64,000 bases of DNA from Streptomyces sp. NBC_01241 (GCF_041435435.1 NZ_CP108494.1:2452501-2516500); one strand, 5' to 3'. Shown: positions 8,111 to 16,415, counted from the first letter of the stretch. Notes: a model not told the origin generated them from the sequence alone. Translations and numbers: made by a program.

Positions 8111-10420
8111 TCAATCGCGCGGGAGGCCGAGGATGCGCTCGGCGACGACATTGAGCTGAACCTGCGTGGTGCCGCCCGCGATGGTCAGACAGCGGGACAT
8201 CAGGAAGCCGTGCAGGGCCCGCTCCCCCGCCCCTTCGCCGACCGCGCCGGCCGGGCCGAGGAGTTCGAGGGCCAGTTCGGCGACCTTCTGCTGGTGGGCG
8301 GTCTGGACGAGCTTGCGTACGGAGGCTCCCGCGCCCGGTTCGAGTCCCGAGACCTGTTGCAGGGTGGTCCGCAGTCCGATGCAGGCGAGTGCGTGGGCCT
8401 CGGCCGCGAGTGCTCCGATCCGGGCCCGGTACGTGCCGTCGAGTTCGCCGGAGCGGGCGATCAGTGCTTCCAGGCCGGTGTCGAAGGTCATCTGGTCGGC
8501 CATGTGGACGCGTTCGTTGCCGAGGGTGTTGCGGGCGACCCGCCAGCCGTCGTCGATCTCGCCGACGACGGCGTCGGCGGGCAACAGGACGTCGTCGAAG
8601 TACACCTCGTTGAAGAGGGAGTCGCCGGTGATCTCCTTCAGCGGGCGGATGTCGATGCCCTCGGTGTTCTTCATGTCGACGAGGAAGTAGCTGAGGCCCT
8701 GGTGCTTGGGGGCGTCCGGGTCGGTCCTGGCCAGCAGGATTCCGTGGTCGGCCCACTGGGCGGCGCTCGTCCACACCTTCTGTCCGTTGATCCGCCAGCC
8801 TTCGCCGGTCCGCTCCGCCCTCGTCCGGAGCGAGGCGAGGTCGGAGCCCGCGCCGGGCTCGGAGAACAGTTGGCACCAGAGGAGCTCGCCGCGCAGGGTG
8901 GGCAGCAGATAGCGGTCCTGCTGTGCTGCCGTGCCGTGGGCGAGGAGCGAGGGGACGACCCAGGTGGCGATCCCGAGATCGCTCAGCTTCACGCCCTGTT
9001 CCTTCAACTCCTGTTGTACGACGAGTTGTTGGACGGGTCCGGCGCCGAGACCGTAGGGGTCGGGGAGGTAGGGGGCGGCGTATCCGGTCGGCGCGAGCGC
9101 GCGACGGGCGGCCTTCGGGTCGAGACCGCGGGCGACGGCTACGGCCTCGCGTGCCTCGGCCCGGTACGCCGCGGCCCCGGCGGGAAGTTCGAGGGCGAGT
9201 TCGCGGCGCGCCCCGCTCTCGGCCAGCCGGACGGCCCGCAGCCGGTGGGCGTCACCGGCCCCCAGCAGTTGCCGGGCCATCACGGTCCGGCGCAGATACA
9301 GGTGGGCGTCGTGCTCCCAGGTGAAGCCGATGCCGCCGAGGATCTGAATACAGTCCTTGGCGCAGCCGTACGCGGCGTCGAGGGCGTCCGACGCGGCGAG
9401 GGCGGCGACCATGGAGCGTACGTCCAAGGTCGCCTCCCCTTCAGCCTCTTCGGCGGCGCGGGCCGCGTCCCACACCAGCGCGCGGGCCCGCTCGACCCGT
9501 ACGAGCATGTCGGCGCAGAGGTGCTTGATGCCCTGGAACTGCCCGATGGGGCGGCCGAACTGCTCGCGGACCTTGGCGTGTTCGGTTGCGGTGTGCAGCG
9601 CCTTGGCCGCGGTTCCGCACGCCTCGGCGGAGAAGAGGACGGCGGCGAGGTCGCGGACGCGCGCGGTGTCGGTCCGTACGACGCGTTCCGCGGGAACAAG
9701 TACGCCCTCGGCGCGGATCTCGGCCGTGGGGCGGGTCGGGTCGGCGCTGCGGTGCGGGCGGACGGTCAGCCCTTCGGCGTCGGCGTCGACGGCGAACCAG
9801 AGGGTGCCGGTGGCCGATTCGGCGGAGAGCAGGAGGAGGTCGGCGTCGGCGCCGGAGAGGACGGGCGGGGCGGTGCCGTCGAGCAGATGGCCGTCGCCGT
9901 GCTCGACGGCGGTGAGGGTGCCGGGGCCGAGCGCGACGGCGCCGACGCGTGCGCCGGCGGCAAGGCCGTGGATCAGGTCACGCACCGGCCCACCCACCGG
10001 TCCGCTTGCCGATTCGCGTACGGGTACATGTACTGGTTCGCCTGCCGGCTCGGGTACCGGTTCGCGTACCGGTTCGCCTGCCGGCTCTCTCGTCGGTTCG
10101 CCCGAGCCCGCCGTGTGCAGTACGGCGGAGGCGAGGACGCTCGCCAGATACGGGCCCGGAAGCGCGGCCCGGCCCGCCTCCTCCAGGACCACGGCCAGAT
10201 CGAGGAGTTGGCCGCCCCCGCCTCCGCACTCCTCGGGCAGATGGATGGCGAGGAGGCCCTGCTCGGCCAGCCCGTCCCAGTACCCGGGGCGCACGCCGGG
10301 GGAATCGGGGGCGTCCGCGTCGAGGAGCTTGCGTATCTCCTCCGACGGCACGGCGCGCGCCAGCCACCCCCGTACGGCCTGTGCCAACTCCCTCTGCTCT
10401 TCGGTGATTCCGATGCCCAT
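8111..10420 (-). CDS. Fused double acyl-CoA dehydrogenase (FadE-type, two domains in one chain)
   Basis: A 769-residue chain with two complete acyl-CoA dehydrogenase modules. The first (~1-370) shows REQFGRPIGQFQGIKH and QILGGIGFTWEHDAHLY. The second (~390-769) shows LFSEPGAGSDLAS, DMKNTEGIDIRPL and the C-terminal IAGGTTQVQLNVVAERILGL. In actinobacterial steroid catabolism, paired FadE subunits form alpha2beta2 heterotetramers; here the pair appears fused. Module 1 carries a low-complexity Glu-Pro/Val-Pro insertion around residues 95-130 that probably loops out. ATG 10420 follows GAGGA. The promoter holds a KstR-like site (10462-10475) and a CTGAC-N5-GTCAG site (10477-10493). The substrate is not determinable from sequence. 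Confidence 0.92.
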   Translation of the reverse strand: MGIGITEEQRELAQAVRGWLARAVPSEEIRKLLDADAPDSPGVRPGYWDGLAEQGLLAIHLPEECGGGGGQLLDLAVVLEEAGRAALPGPYLASVLASAVLHTAGSGEPTREPAGEPVREPVPEPAGEPVHVPVRESASGPVGGPVRDLIHGLAAGARVGAVALGPGTLTAVEHGDGHLLDGTAPPVLSGADADLLLLSAESATGTLWFAVDADAEGLTVRPHRSADPTRPTAEIRAEGVLVPAERVVRTDTARVRDLAAVLFSAEACGTAAKALHTATEHAKVREQFGRPIGQFQGIKHLCADMLVRVERARALVWDAARAAEEAEGEATLDVRSMVAALAASDALDAAYGCAKDCIQILGGIGFTWEHDAHLYLRRTVMARQLLGAGDAHRLRAVRLAESGARRELALELPAGAAAYRAEAREAVAVARGLDPKAARRALAPTGYAAPYLPDPYGLGAGPVQQLVVQQELKEQGVKLSDLGIATWVVPSLLAHGTAAQQDRYLLPTLRGELLWCQLFSEPGAGSDLASLRTRAERTGEGWRINGQKVWTSAAQWADHGILLARTDPDAPKHQGLSYFLVDMKNTEGIDIRPLKEITGDSLFNEVYFDDVLLPADAVVGEIDDGWRVARNTLGNERVHMADQMTFDTGLEALIARSGELDGTYRARIGALAAEAHALACIGLRTTLQQVSGLEPGAGASVRKLVQTAHQQKVAELALELLGPAGAVGEGAGERALHGFLMSRCLTIAGGTTQVQLNVVAERILGLPRD

Positions 10421-10461
10421 GCGGATCCTCGCCGGTCGCAGCCACTGGAACGGCGCAAGAG

Positions 10462-10475
10462 TAGAACACGTTCCA
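10462..10475. promoter_or_regulatory. KstR-like operator
   Basis: TAGAACACGTTCCA, 42 bases upstream of the fused acyl-CoA dehydrogenase start, differs at one position from the TAGAACnnGTTCTA core seen at 2665-2680. Confidence 0.6.
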
Positions 10476-10476
10476 T

Positions 10477-10493
10477 TCTGACGGAAGGTCAGA
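10477..10493. promoter_or_regulatory. TCTGAC-N5-GTCAGA inverted repeat (site 2)
   Basis: TCTGACGGAAGGTCAGA is a perfect 6+5+6 repeat directly beside the KstR-like site, in the promoter of the acyl-CoA dehydrogenase/thiolase operon. Confidence 0.6.
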
Positions 10494-10688
10494 TGGCCGT
10501 CGGATCGGCGCGCGCTCCGGTCCGAGTGCACAGTTGCGCCCCCATTCGTACCGCGTTCACCGGAATACCCCGGGCAGGTGGAAGGTTTCACCGTGCACAC
10601 ACTTGGCGGTCGGTGCTGCCCGCCCCGGACCCGAACCCCGTACTCGCCCTCGACAAACCCTCGATCACGCCGCCCGGAGGCCACGCGT

Positions 10689-12485
10689 ATGCCACAGACG
10701 ACGAACGGACAGCACGCCGGGGAACTCCACGATCCGCGGCCGCGCAAGGCGGGCGGCGGGGTCGTCCCCGTGCTCGCCTTCGCGGGCATCACCGTCGCGG
10801 TGATGCAGACCCTGCTCGTCCCCGTCATCAAGGATCTGCCCGCCCTTCTGCACACCGATCCGTCCAACGCCACCTGGGTGATGACCGCGACCCTGCTGGC
10901 GGGGGCCGTCTCGACGCCGATCATGGGGCGGCTCGGCGATCTCTACGGCAAGCGCAAGATGCTGCTCGCCAGTCTCGCCGTGATGGTGATCGGTTCTCTG
11001 ATATGCGCCTTCACCGACGATCTCGTCGTCATGATCGGGGGGCGCGCGCTCCAGGGCTTCGCCATGGGCGCCATCCCGCTGGGCATCGGCATCATGCGTG
11101 ACGAGCTGCCGCGCGAGAAGCTCGGCTCGGCGATGGCGCTGATGAGTTCGTCGATCGGGGTGGGCGGCGGACTCGCGCTGCCCGCCGCCGCGCTGGTCGC
11201 CCAGCACTCCGACTGGCACACCCTGTTCTTCGGCTCGGCCGGTCTCGGTGTGCTGTCGATGGCGCTGACCTTCCTCGCCGTCCCCGAGCCCACGCTGCGC
11301 GCGCCCGGCCGCTTCGATCTCATCGGCGCACTCGGGCTCTCGCTCGGGCTGGTCTGTCTGCTGCTGCCCATCACCAAGGGCAGTGACTGGGGCTGGACCT
11401 CGGGAACCACGCTCGGACTGATCGCCGCCGCCCTGGTGATTCTCGTCCTGTGGGGCCTCTTCGAGCTGCGCAGCCCGGCGCCGCTGGTCGACCTGCGGAC
11501 CACGGCCCGGCGCGAGGTGCTGCTCACCAACCTCGCCTCGATCATGGTCGGGGTCGCGTTCTACGCCGTCTCGCTGGTCCTGCCGCAGCTGCTCCAGCTG
11601 CCGGTGTCGACGGGGTACGGACTCGGCCGGTCGATGGTGGTCGCGGGGCTGTGCGTGGCGCCGCTCGGTCTGACGATGATGTTCGTCGCCCCGCTGTACG
11701 CCCGGCTGTCCGCCCGCCGGGGCCCCAAGGTGTCGCTGATGCTCGGCATGCTGATCATCGCGATCGGTTACGGGGCGGGGCTCGGGCTGATGAGCGCCCC
11801 GTGGCAGACCGTGGTGATCGCGGTGGTGATCGGGGCCGGTATCGGACTCGCGTACTCCTCGCTGCCCGCGCTGATCATCGGGGCCGTCGATCCGTCCGAG
11901 ACGGGTGCGGCCACCGGCCTGAACACCCTGATGCGGTCGATCGGTACGTCGGTGTCGAGCGCCGTGATCGGCATGGTGCTGGCCAACACCTCGGTGCGGA
12001 CGGGCGGGGTGCCGCTGCCGTCGATGGAGGGGTTCCGCATCTCGTTCGGGATCGCGGCGGGTGCGGTGGTGATCGGGCTGGTGCTGGCCACGTTCCTGCC
12101 GTCGCAGCGCGACGCGATGCGCCCGGCGCTGCTGGCGAGCAGCGAGGACGACGCGTCGGCCCCCGCACTCTCCACGTCCCGTCCCGTGACCGGTTCGGGC
12201 GGCTTCCGCGGCCGGGTGCTGGACGCGGACGGTAAGCCGGTGGCCCGCGCCAACGTCACGCTGATCGACCACCGGGGCCGGCAGGCCGGGCTCACCGTGG
12301 CGGACGAGGACGGCCACTACCTGCTGGCCGCCCCGTCCCGCGGCGCCTACGTGCTGGCCGGGTCGGCCACCGGATACGCGCCGCGCGCCTACCCGGCGGC
12401 CTACCCCGGCGACGGGCTGCCGGTCGACGCCGATCTGGTGCTGGCGATCAGCGCACCGGAGCGTCGAACCGCGGTGTCGTCGTGA
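10689..12485 (+). CDS. MFS drug exporter (DHA2-like) with C-terminal carboxypeptidase-regulatory-like domain
   Basis: A 598-residue major facilitator with about 14 membrane helices in residues 20-485, including the motif-A loop MGRLGDLYGKRKMLL and motif C around GGRALQGFAMGAIPLGIG. The tail (~500-590) is not membrane: GGFRGRVLDADGKPVARANVTL followed by DEDGHYLLAAP and GSATGYAPR matches the carboxypeptidase-regulatory/CnaB-like beta-sandwich pattern, which is unusual on an MFS protein. A longer frame begins at 10578, but ATG 10689 has GGAGG eight bases upstream. The 3' end overlaps the convergent peptidase E gene by 38 bases. It probably exports an organic compound with proton antiport; the tail's role is unknown. 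Confidence 0.9.
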   Translation: MPQTTNGQHAGELHDPRPRKAGGGVVPVLAFAGITVAVMQTLLVPVIKDLPALLHTDPSNATWVMTATLLAGAVSTPIMGRLGDLYGKRKMLLASLAVMVIGSLICAFTDDLVVMIGGRALQGFAMGAIPLGIGIMRDELPREKLGSAMALMSSSIGVGGGLALPAAALVAQHSDWHTLFFGSAGLGVLSMALTFLAVPEPTLRAPGRFDLIGALGLSLGLVCLLLPITKGSDWGWTSGTTLGLIAAALVILVLWGLFELRSPAPLVDLRTTARREVLLTNLASIMVGVAFYAVSLVLPQLLQLPVSTGYGLGRSMVVAGLCVAPLGLTMMFVAPLYARLSARRGPKVSLMLGMLIIAIGYGAGLGLMSAPWQTVVIAVVIGAGIGLAYSSLPALIIGAVDPSETGAATGLNTLMRSIGTSVSSAVIGMVLANTSVRTGGVPLPSMEGFRISFGIAAGAVVIGLVLATFLPSQRDAMRPALLASSEDDASAPALSTSRPVTGSGGFRGRVLDADGKPVARANVTLIDHRGRQAGLTVADEDGHYLLAAPSRGAYVLAGSATGYAPRAYPAAYPGDGLPVDADLVLAISAPERRTAVSS

Positions 12486-13176
12486 GCAGATGAGAGACGT
12501 CCGACCCGGCCGGCAGCTCCTGCGGCCCGGCGCCGCGGGTGAACAGCCGGGCGGGGCGGGCGCCCTGCACCCGGGCCTGGCGGCCGTTGACCCGCAGCCA
12601 TGACCCTTCGCGCAGGCCGAGGACCGGCACGTCGTTCTCCTCCAGGAACTCGGTGAGCCGCTCCTCGCGGGTCTCGCCCTTGTGGGTGCTCTCCGGGTCC
12701 GGGTCCAGGTAGTGCGGGTTGATCTGGAACGGGACGAGGCCGAGCGTCTCGAAGGACGGCGGCTGCACGATGGGCATGTCGTTGGTGGTACGGAGGGTGG
12801 GCGCCGCCATGTTCGTACCGGCGCTGGCTCCCATGTACGGGAGCCCGCCCCGTACCGCTTCGGTCACGGCGTCCCGCAGGCCGGTCCGGTACAGGGCGCT
12901 CAGCAGCCGGAAGGAGTTTCCGCCACCGATGAACACGGCATCGGACGCGGCGAGTTCGGCGACCGGGTCGGCGTTCTCGTGGACCCCGCGGACAGTGATG
13001 CCGGACGGCTCGAGGGCATCGCGGACGCGTGCGGTGTACGCGGTGTAGTCGGCGAGCGCGTACGGCACGAAGGCCAGCCGGGCACCGGAGGGCAGGAACG
13101 CGGTGACGGTGTCGAGGGCGTGCTCCAGATAACCGCGGCCGTACTGGGTGGAATTGGAGAGCAGCAGCAGATTCAC
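12448..13176 (-). CDS. pepE: Peptidase E (S51-family dipeptidase)
   Basis: A 242-residue S51-family peptidase, close to the usual 230-240. The nucleophile Ser lies in MGASAGTNM; FIGGGNSFRLL and INPHYLDPDPEST supply the conserved glycine loop and catalytic His. Family members cleave N-terminal Asp dipeptides in the cytoplasm. GTG 13176 with AGAGGAA five bases upstream gives the family-like N-terminus VNLLLLSNST; an in-frame ATG at 13206 overlaps the stop of the upstream IclR remnant (TGATG), so a ten-residue-longer form is possible. Its 3' end overlaps the MFS gene on the opposite strand. Confidence 0.88.
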   Translation of the reverse strand: MNLLLLSNSTQYGRGYLEHALDTVTAFLPSGARLAFVPYALADYTAYTARVRDALEPSGITVRGVHENADPVAELAASDAVFIGGGNSFRLLSALYRTGLRDAVTEAVRGGLPYMGASAGTNMAAPTLRTTNDMPIVQPPSFETLGLVPFQINPHYLDPDPESTHKGETREERLTEFLEENDVPVLGLREGSWLRVNGRQARVQGARPARLFTRGAGPQELPAGSDVSHLLTTTPRFDAPVR

Positions 13177-13205
13177 GGGGTTCCTCTTGGTTCTTTTCTG
13201 GATCA

Positions 13206-13519
13206 TCAGGTAGTGGTGCGGGAGCGACGGGCGCGCGGCTTCGGGCGCTGCGGAGGCTGGGTGAGGCGCCTCTCCAGCAGCTGGGCCGCGTGGCGCAGGG
13301 CGTCGAGCCGGTCCTGCGGAGCCCCGCGGAAGAGCTCCTCGGCCCCGCCGAGGCTGAGGCTCCCGTACGGTTCGCGCCCGAGGAAGACCGGTACGGCGAC
13401 GGTCGCGATGCCGGTGTCGTACTCGCCGGCCGTAAAGGCGTAACCCTGGGCGCGGACCTTGAGGAACTCCTCCTCCAGCCGGTCCGGATCGGTGACGGTC
13501 CGGTCGGTGAAGCGGGCCA
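13206..13519 (-). pseudogene. IclR-type regulator, C-terminal remnant
   Basis: About 100 codons match the C-terminal part of an IclR effector-binding domain: RFTDRTVTDPDRLEEEF, GYAFTAGEYDTGIATVAVPVF and SLSLGGAEELF. The DNA-binding half and most of the effector domain are missing, and upstream sequence switches to an unrelated protein (13520-13642). The short frame stays open and its stop overlaps an ATG of peptidase E, so it might still be translated, but it cannot bind DNA as a normal IclR protein. Confidence 0.7.
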
Positions 13520-13642
13520 TCGGGCGAAGGCACCCTCCTCCCACACGAACCACACGGGCCGCACGGTCGGCCCGTCAGTCGCCACGCGGGCGGTGAGTGG
13601 CTGGCTGAGGAAAACATCAATGTCAAAGGGCGAAGACGTCAC
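13520..13642 (-). pseudogene. N-terminal remnant of a pyridoxamine-phosphate-oxidase-like (PPOX) flavin protein
   Basis: In another frame than the IclR remnant, the translation VFLSQPLTARVATDGP followed by TVRPVWFVWEEGAF is the typical first beta-strands of PPOX/F420-type split-barrel proteins. It breaks off after about 40 residues at the IclR fragment. I read this as a deletion that joined two partial genes. A start GTG at 13642 is possible but its ribosome site is too close. Confidence 0.5.
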
Positions 13643-13730
13643 GCCTCCATGGTCGTTCTCCTGTCTGCGACCGGACACCCCGACCTTTGACCTACGGCCC
13701 TCAGGGCAAGCGGTGCCTGCCAACTCACTA

Positions 13731-13765
13731 GGATCGTCGCAACACACAGAGTGTTGCGACGATCC
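13731..13765. repeat. Perfect 15-base-stem inverted repeat
   Basis: Arms 13731-13745 (GGATCGTCGCAACAC) and 13751-13765 are perfect complements around ACAGA. No T-run follows on either strand. It lies about 90 bases before the antitoxin gene and just upstream of the two gene remnants; it could be an old operator, a terminator without U-tract, or the end of a lost mobile element. Confidence 0.75.
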
Positions 13766-13853
13766 CTGGAATCCGCCATGCCGTCGGCGGGGCATACGCA
13801 CTCTGCCGTGGCATCTGGTCGCACCCATAGCACCTCGCACTACCGTGGCTGCC

Positions 13854-14117
13854 ATGACAGCGCAGCAGGAGATCACGCAACGCGACCTGCGCAACAGGTC
13901 CAAAGAAATCATGGACGCCGTCCAGGGCGGGCAGGCATTCACCCTCACGCGGGACGGACACCGCATCGGCGAGTTGATCCCGCTGCGCCGACGCAGGCGG
14001 TTCGTCCCGCGCGGCGAGTTCACCGCCATGTCCCGCACCGCTTCCGATATCTCGCTGGACGCCTTCCGAGCGGATCAGGACGCCACCGCCGAGCAGAGGC
14101 CGGACGACCGTTCCTAA
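13854..14117 (+). CDS. Phd/YefM-type antitoxin
   Basis: An 87-residue protein with the Phd-fold N-terminus: ITQRDLRNRSKEIMDAVQGG then FTLTRDGHRIGELIPL. The C-terminal half is the charged, flexible toxin-binding part (RTASDISLDAFRADQD). Such proteins repress their own operon and neutralise a PIN-domain RNase made from the next gene. Here the next gene is not adjacent: a TnpB element (14118-~15900) has been inserted right after the TAA stop, and a PIN toxin begins only at 15922. Expression of this orphaned half may continue from its own promoter. Confidence 0.85.
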   Translation: MTAQQEITQRDLRNRSKEIMDAVQGGQAFTLTRDGHRIGELIPLRRRRRFVPRGEFTAMSRTASDISLDAFRADQDATAEQRPDDRS

Positions 14118-15771
14118 CCAGTGTGCATGAGTGGGTCCTGGACCCACTGATGTGTACTGGGCGCATCCCGAACGGTGTTGGATGCACTGGGTTGCCGCTT
14201 TCTCTTCCCGTTCGGTGGCACGTCTCTGGGGGCGTGGTCCGTTGCGGGTGGGCGGGTTCCCTCACGTCCTCGGGTGCCTGGCCCGGCCTGGGCGGTCCGA
14301 TGCCCCGCACGATCACTCCGGTCGTGTGGGGGCGGTGCCGTCCGACGCCGGACCGGGTGTCCGAGGGCGCGTCGTCCGATCGCGATGCCGGCGGCATCAT
14401 GACGGGACATCTTTCGCTTGGGGGTGGCCAGTGGTTTCTGCCAGTGCTGGGCACCCCACATCGAGGTGTAGGCGGGGTCGACCGCGACAACACTCAGGCC
14501 CTGTTCGGCGGCCATGGAGACCAGTCGGGCCTTGAGCCTTCCGGTCGGGATGCCGGAGATCAGCTGCCGGAACCTCTTCCTGCGGCCGTGTTTCTCGCGG
14601 GTCTTCTCGGTCGTGAAGTCGAGGTCTTCGATGCCGATCGCGGTCACGCTGCACCGCTTGGCCCAGTTGATCAGGCGGGTCAGGGCGTGGCGGATCTGTG
14701 CGTCGCGATGAGCGGTGGTGCCGGACAGGTCGTAGGGGAAGCGGCGCGGGTCGCCGATGGGGTTGCCGTGTGGGTCGAGGTGGTAGGCGGCGAAGTGGTC
14801 GGCGTTGGTGTCGACGCCGATCATGCCCCGGGCGCGGGCCGTCTCCAGCGGGATGGTCTGCACGGCGGGGCGTTGCCAGGACGCGGTGAGGTACCAGCGG
14901 CGACGGTCGGTGTCGAGGTAGATGCGGTAGGCCACGGACCGGTTCGCGGTGATGCGGTCGGCCCACTCCTGCCCCGGTGCGCGAACGCCACGGTCGAGGT
15001 GAGGATGTACCGGCCGTGCTTGGCGTTGGCCAGGTGGGCGAGCGGGGCGGGTAGTTTGATGCTGGCCTCGCCGTCCGGGGTGACGCGGATCGTTTCGTTC
15101 CCGAACCGCTTCCCGGACTCGCCGTCGGCGGCGATGAACCAGCGCTCCGCTTCCCAGCGTTCCCGCCACTGCTCCTCGGTCAGCCGGGCCTGGGTGAGGT
15201 GGTGGCGGGTGTTGAGGAGGCGTTTGCCGCCCCGCACGACCCGGACGCGTCCGGCCTGCCGGTCACGGACCGCAGCAGCGTGCCGCGCTTCCAGCGCCGC
15301 GAGACGGCGGGACTTGTGGAACCACTCGCCCTTGGAGCGGTAGCCACCGGCTGCCCGCTTGGTGCCCCTCGCGCCGACCGGGAGGGACAGGCGGTGCCGC
15401 AGCATCCCTATCCCGGCCTCCAGATTCCGGATGTGCGCCGCCTGACAACGGCGCGCCAGCGCCCACTGATCATGCGTGGCCTTGGTGATCGCCCCCGCGA
15501 TCCGCGACGACGACACCCCGGTCAGGTCCCGCTTGCGCGACGCCCAGGTCTCCGCACCGTGCTCCAGGCCATCCGCACAACGGACCCTGAGGTCACGGGA
15601 AGCGAGCGCGCCTTGGTGCTCTCCGACCAGGCGGAGGACTTTCTCGTCCTGGGGTGTGAGGTGCTTGAGACGGTCCCGGACCGCCACCCCGCACGGCCCG
15701 GACACCACGAACGGCGCCGCCAACTCCCGCACACCACCCACCACAACACCCCCTCCCACGAGACCGGACAC
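14114..15771 (-). pseudogene. tnpB: TnpB nuclease, frameshifted
   Basis: The protein is split over two frames. The N-terminal part (15771 down to about 14990) includes LASRDLRVRCADGLEH, the helix rich in RRCQAAHIRNLE and the WED-like region up to ILTSTVAFAHRG. The C-terminal part resumes one frame away at QEWADRITANRSVAYR and carries the RuvC residues in MIGVDTNADH (Asp) and AIGIEDLDF (Glu), then VAVDPAYTSMWG and SRHDAAGIAIGRR. The usual zinc-finger cysteines between these last two blocks are absent, as in a subgroup of actinobacterial TnpBs. A single -1 shift near CACCGGGGCAGG joins the parts. The reading frame has no stop inside the element and ends at TAG 14114-14116, overlapping the antitoxin stop on the other strand. 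Confidence 0.8.
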
Positions 15772-15905
15772 CCGCTACCCAGCCCAACGAGCACCAGCCG
15801 CCAAGGTCACCCATTCGGCCCCAGAACCCCCGTTCCCACCCCATGAAGCCGCCGACAGGACCCACTCCTGCTCACTAAAACTCACTTCAGCTCAGCAAAC
15901 CGACA
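14118..15905 (-). mobile_element. TnpB-only IS element (IS200/IS605 superfamily, IS1341-like), inserted between antitoxin and toxin
   Basis: The element carries one gene, tnpB, on the minus strand and no TnpA transposase, so it would need help in trans. At the 3' side of tnpB (14119-14159) is a 41-base imperfect palindrome (16 of 20 pairs, centre GTGGGTCC/GGACCCAC) that fits the right-end hairpin of this family. The 9-mer GGACCCACT recurs near the other end (15858-15866). The boundaries are estimates; the left limit is set by the antitoxin stop, the right limit by the restart of toxin coding sequence. Confidence 0.75.
14119..14159 (-). ncRNA. Right-end hairpin, candidate 3' part of the omega (guide) RNA
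   Basis: Imperfect palindrome with arms 14119-14138 and 14140-14159. In IS200/IS605 elements the RNA covering the tnpB 3' end and right-end hairpin becomes the TnpB guide scaffold, and the guide itself is copied from the flanking host DNA, which here would be the antitoxin 3' end. The RNA role is inferred from the family. Confidence 0.45.
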
Positions 15906-15921
15906 GCAGCTCACAACCCCT

Positions 15922-16380
15922 ATGCCCGCTGAGTACCAACAGGGACTGCTCGACACCAACATCATGATTCTTCGCAGATGGGTGGATCCCCAGGAGCTCC
16001 CTGCCGAGGTGGCGATCAGCGCCATCACACTGGCCGAGCTTTCCGCCGGCCCCCACGAAGTACGGCGGAACGAAGAGCAGGACGACTACGACGAGTACGC
16101 CGAGCGGGCCCGTCGGCTGGACGTCCTTCAGCGTGCCGAGAACGAGTTCGACCCGATCCCCTTCGACGCGGAGGCGGCCCGCGTCTACGGCAGGGTCTGC
16201 GCTGCCGTGATCGGCGCCGGCCGCAAGCCGCGGCGCCGGGTGGCCGACTTGATGATCGCGTCCATCGCCATCGCCGAGGAGCTCCCCCTCTTCACTACGA
16301 ACCCCGATGATTTCAAGGGACTGGACGACCTGCTCGCTGTTGTCCCCGTTACACGGCCGCAGGTGCTCCACGATCGGTAG
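15922..16380 (+). CDS. PIN-domain toxin (VapC-like RNase)
   Basis: A 152-residue PIN protein. The first acidic residue is in GLLDTNIMI, the Glu in ITLAELSAG, and the C-terminal acidic cluster in VADLMIASIAIAEELPLFTTNPDDF, so all main metal-binding positions are present. It should cleave RNA unless held by the Phd-type antitoxin. Its partner is at 13854-14117, now about 1.8 kb upstream behind the TnpB element. The region before the ATG has no good ribosome site, and the natural start could have been altered by the insertion. Whether it is still expressed is open. A strong hairpin terminator follows at 16416-16450. Confidence 0.87.
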   Translation: MPAEYQQGLLDTNIMILRRWVDPQELPAEVAISAITLAELSAGPHEVRRNEEQDDYDEYAERARRLDVLQRAENEFDPIPFDAEAARVYGRVCAAVIGAGRKPRRRVADLMIASIAIAEELPLFTTNPDDFKGLDDLLAVVPVTRPQVLHDR

Positions 16381-16415
16381 GCCGCCGGGGACTCCCCGAC
16401 CCGGGCTCACCCCAC

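Noticed and set aside
8210..11101. Very long plus-strand open frame opposite the acyl-CoA dehydrogenase
   Set aside because: It is an antisense shadow caused by GC-rich codons; its translation has no family features and the minus strand codes a clear enzyme.
14970..15000. Programmed ribosomal frameshift in tnpB
   Set aside because: Only a run of four G is seen, without a clear slippery heptamer or downstream pseudoknot; a mutation or base-call error is simpler.
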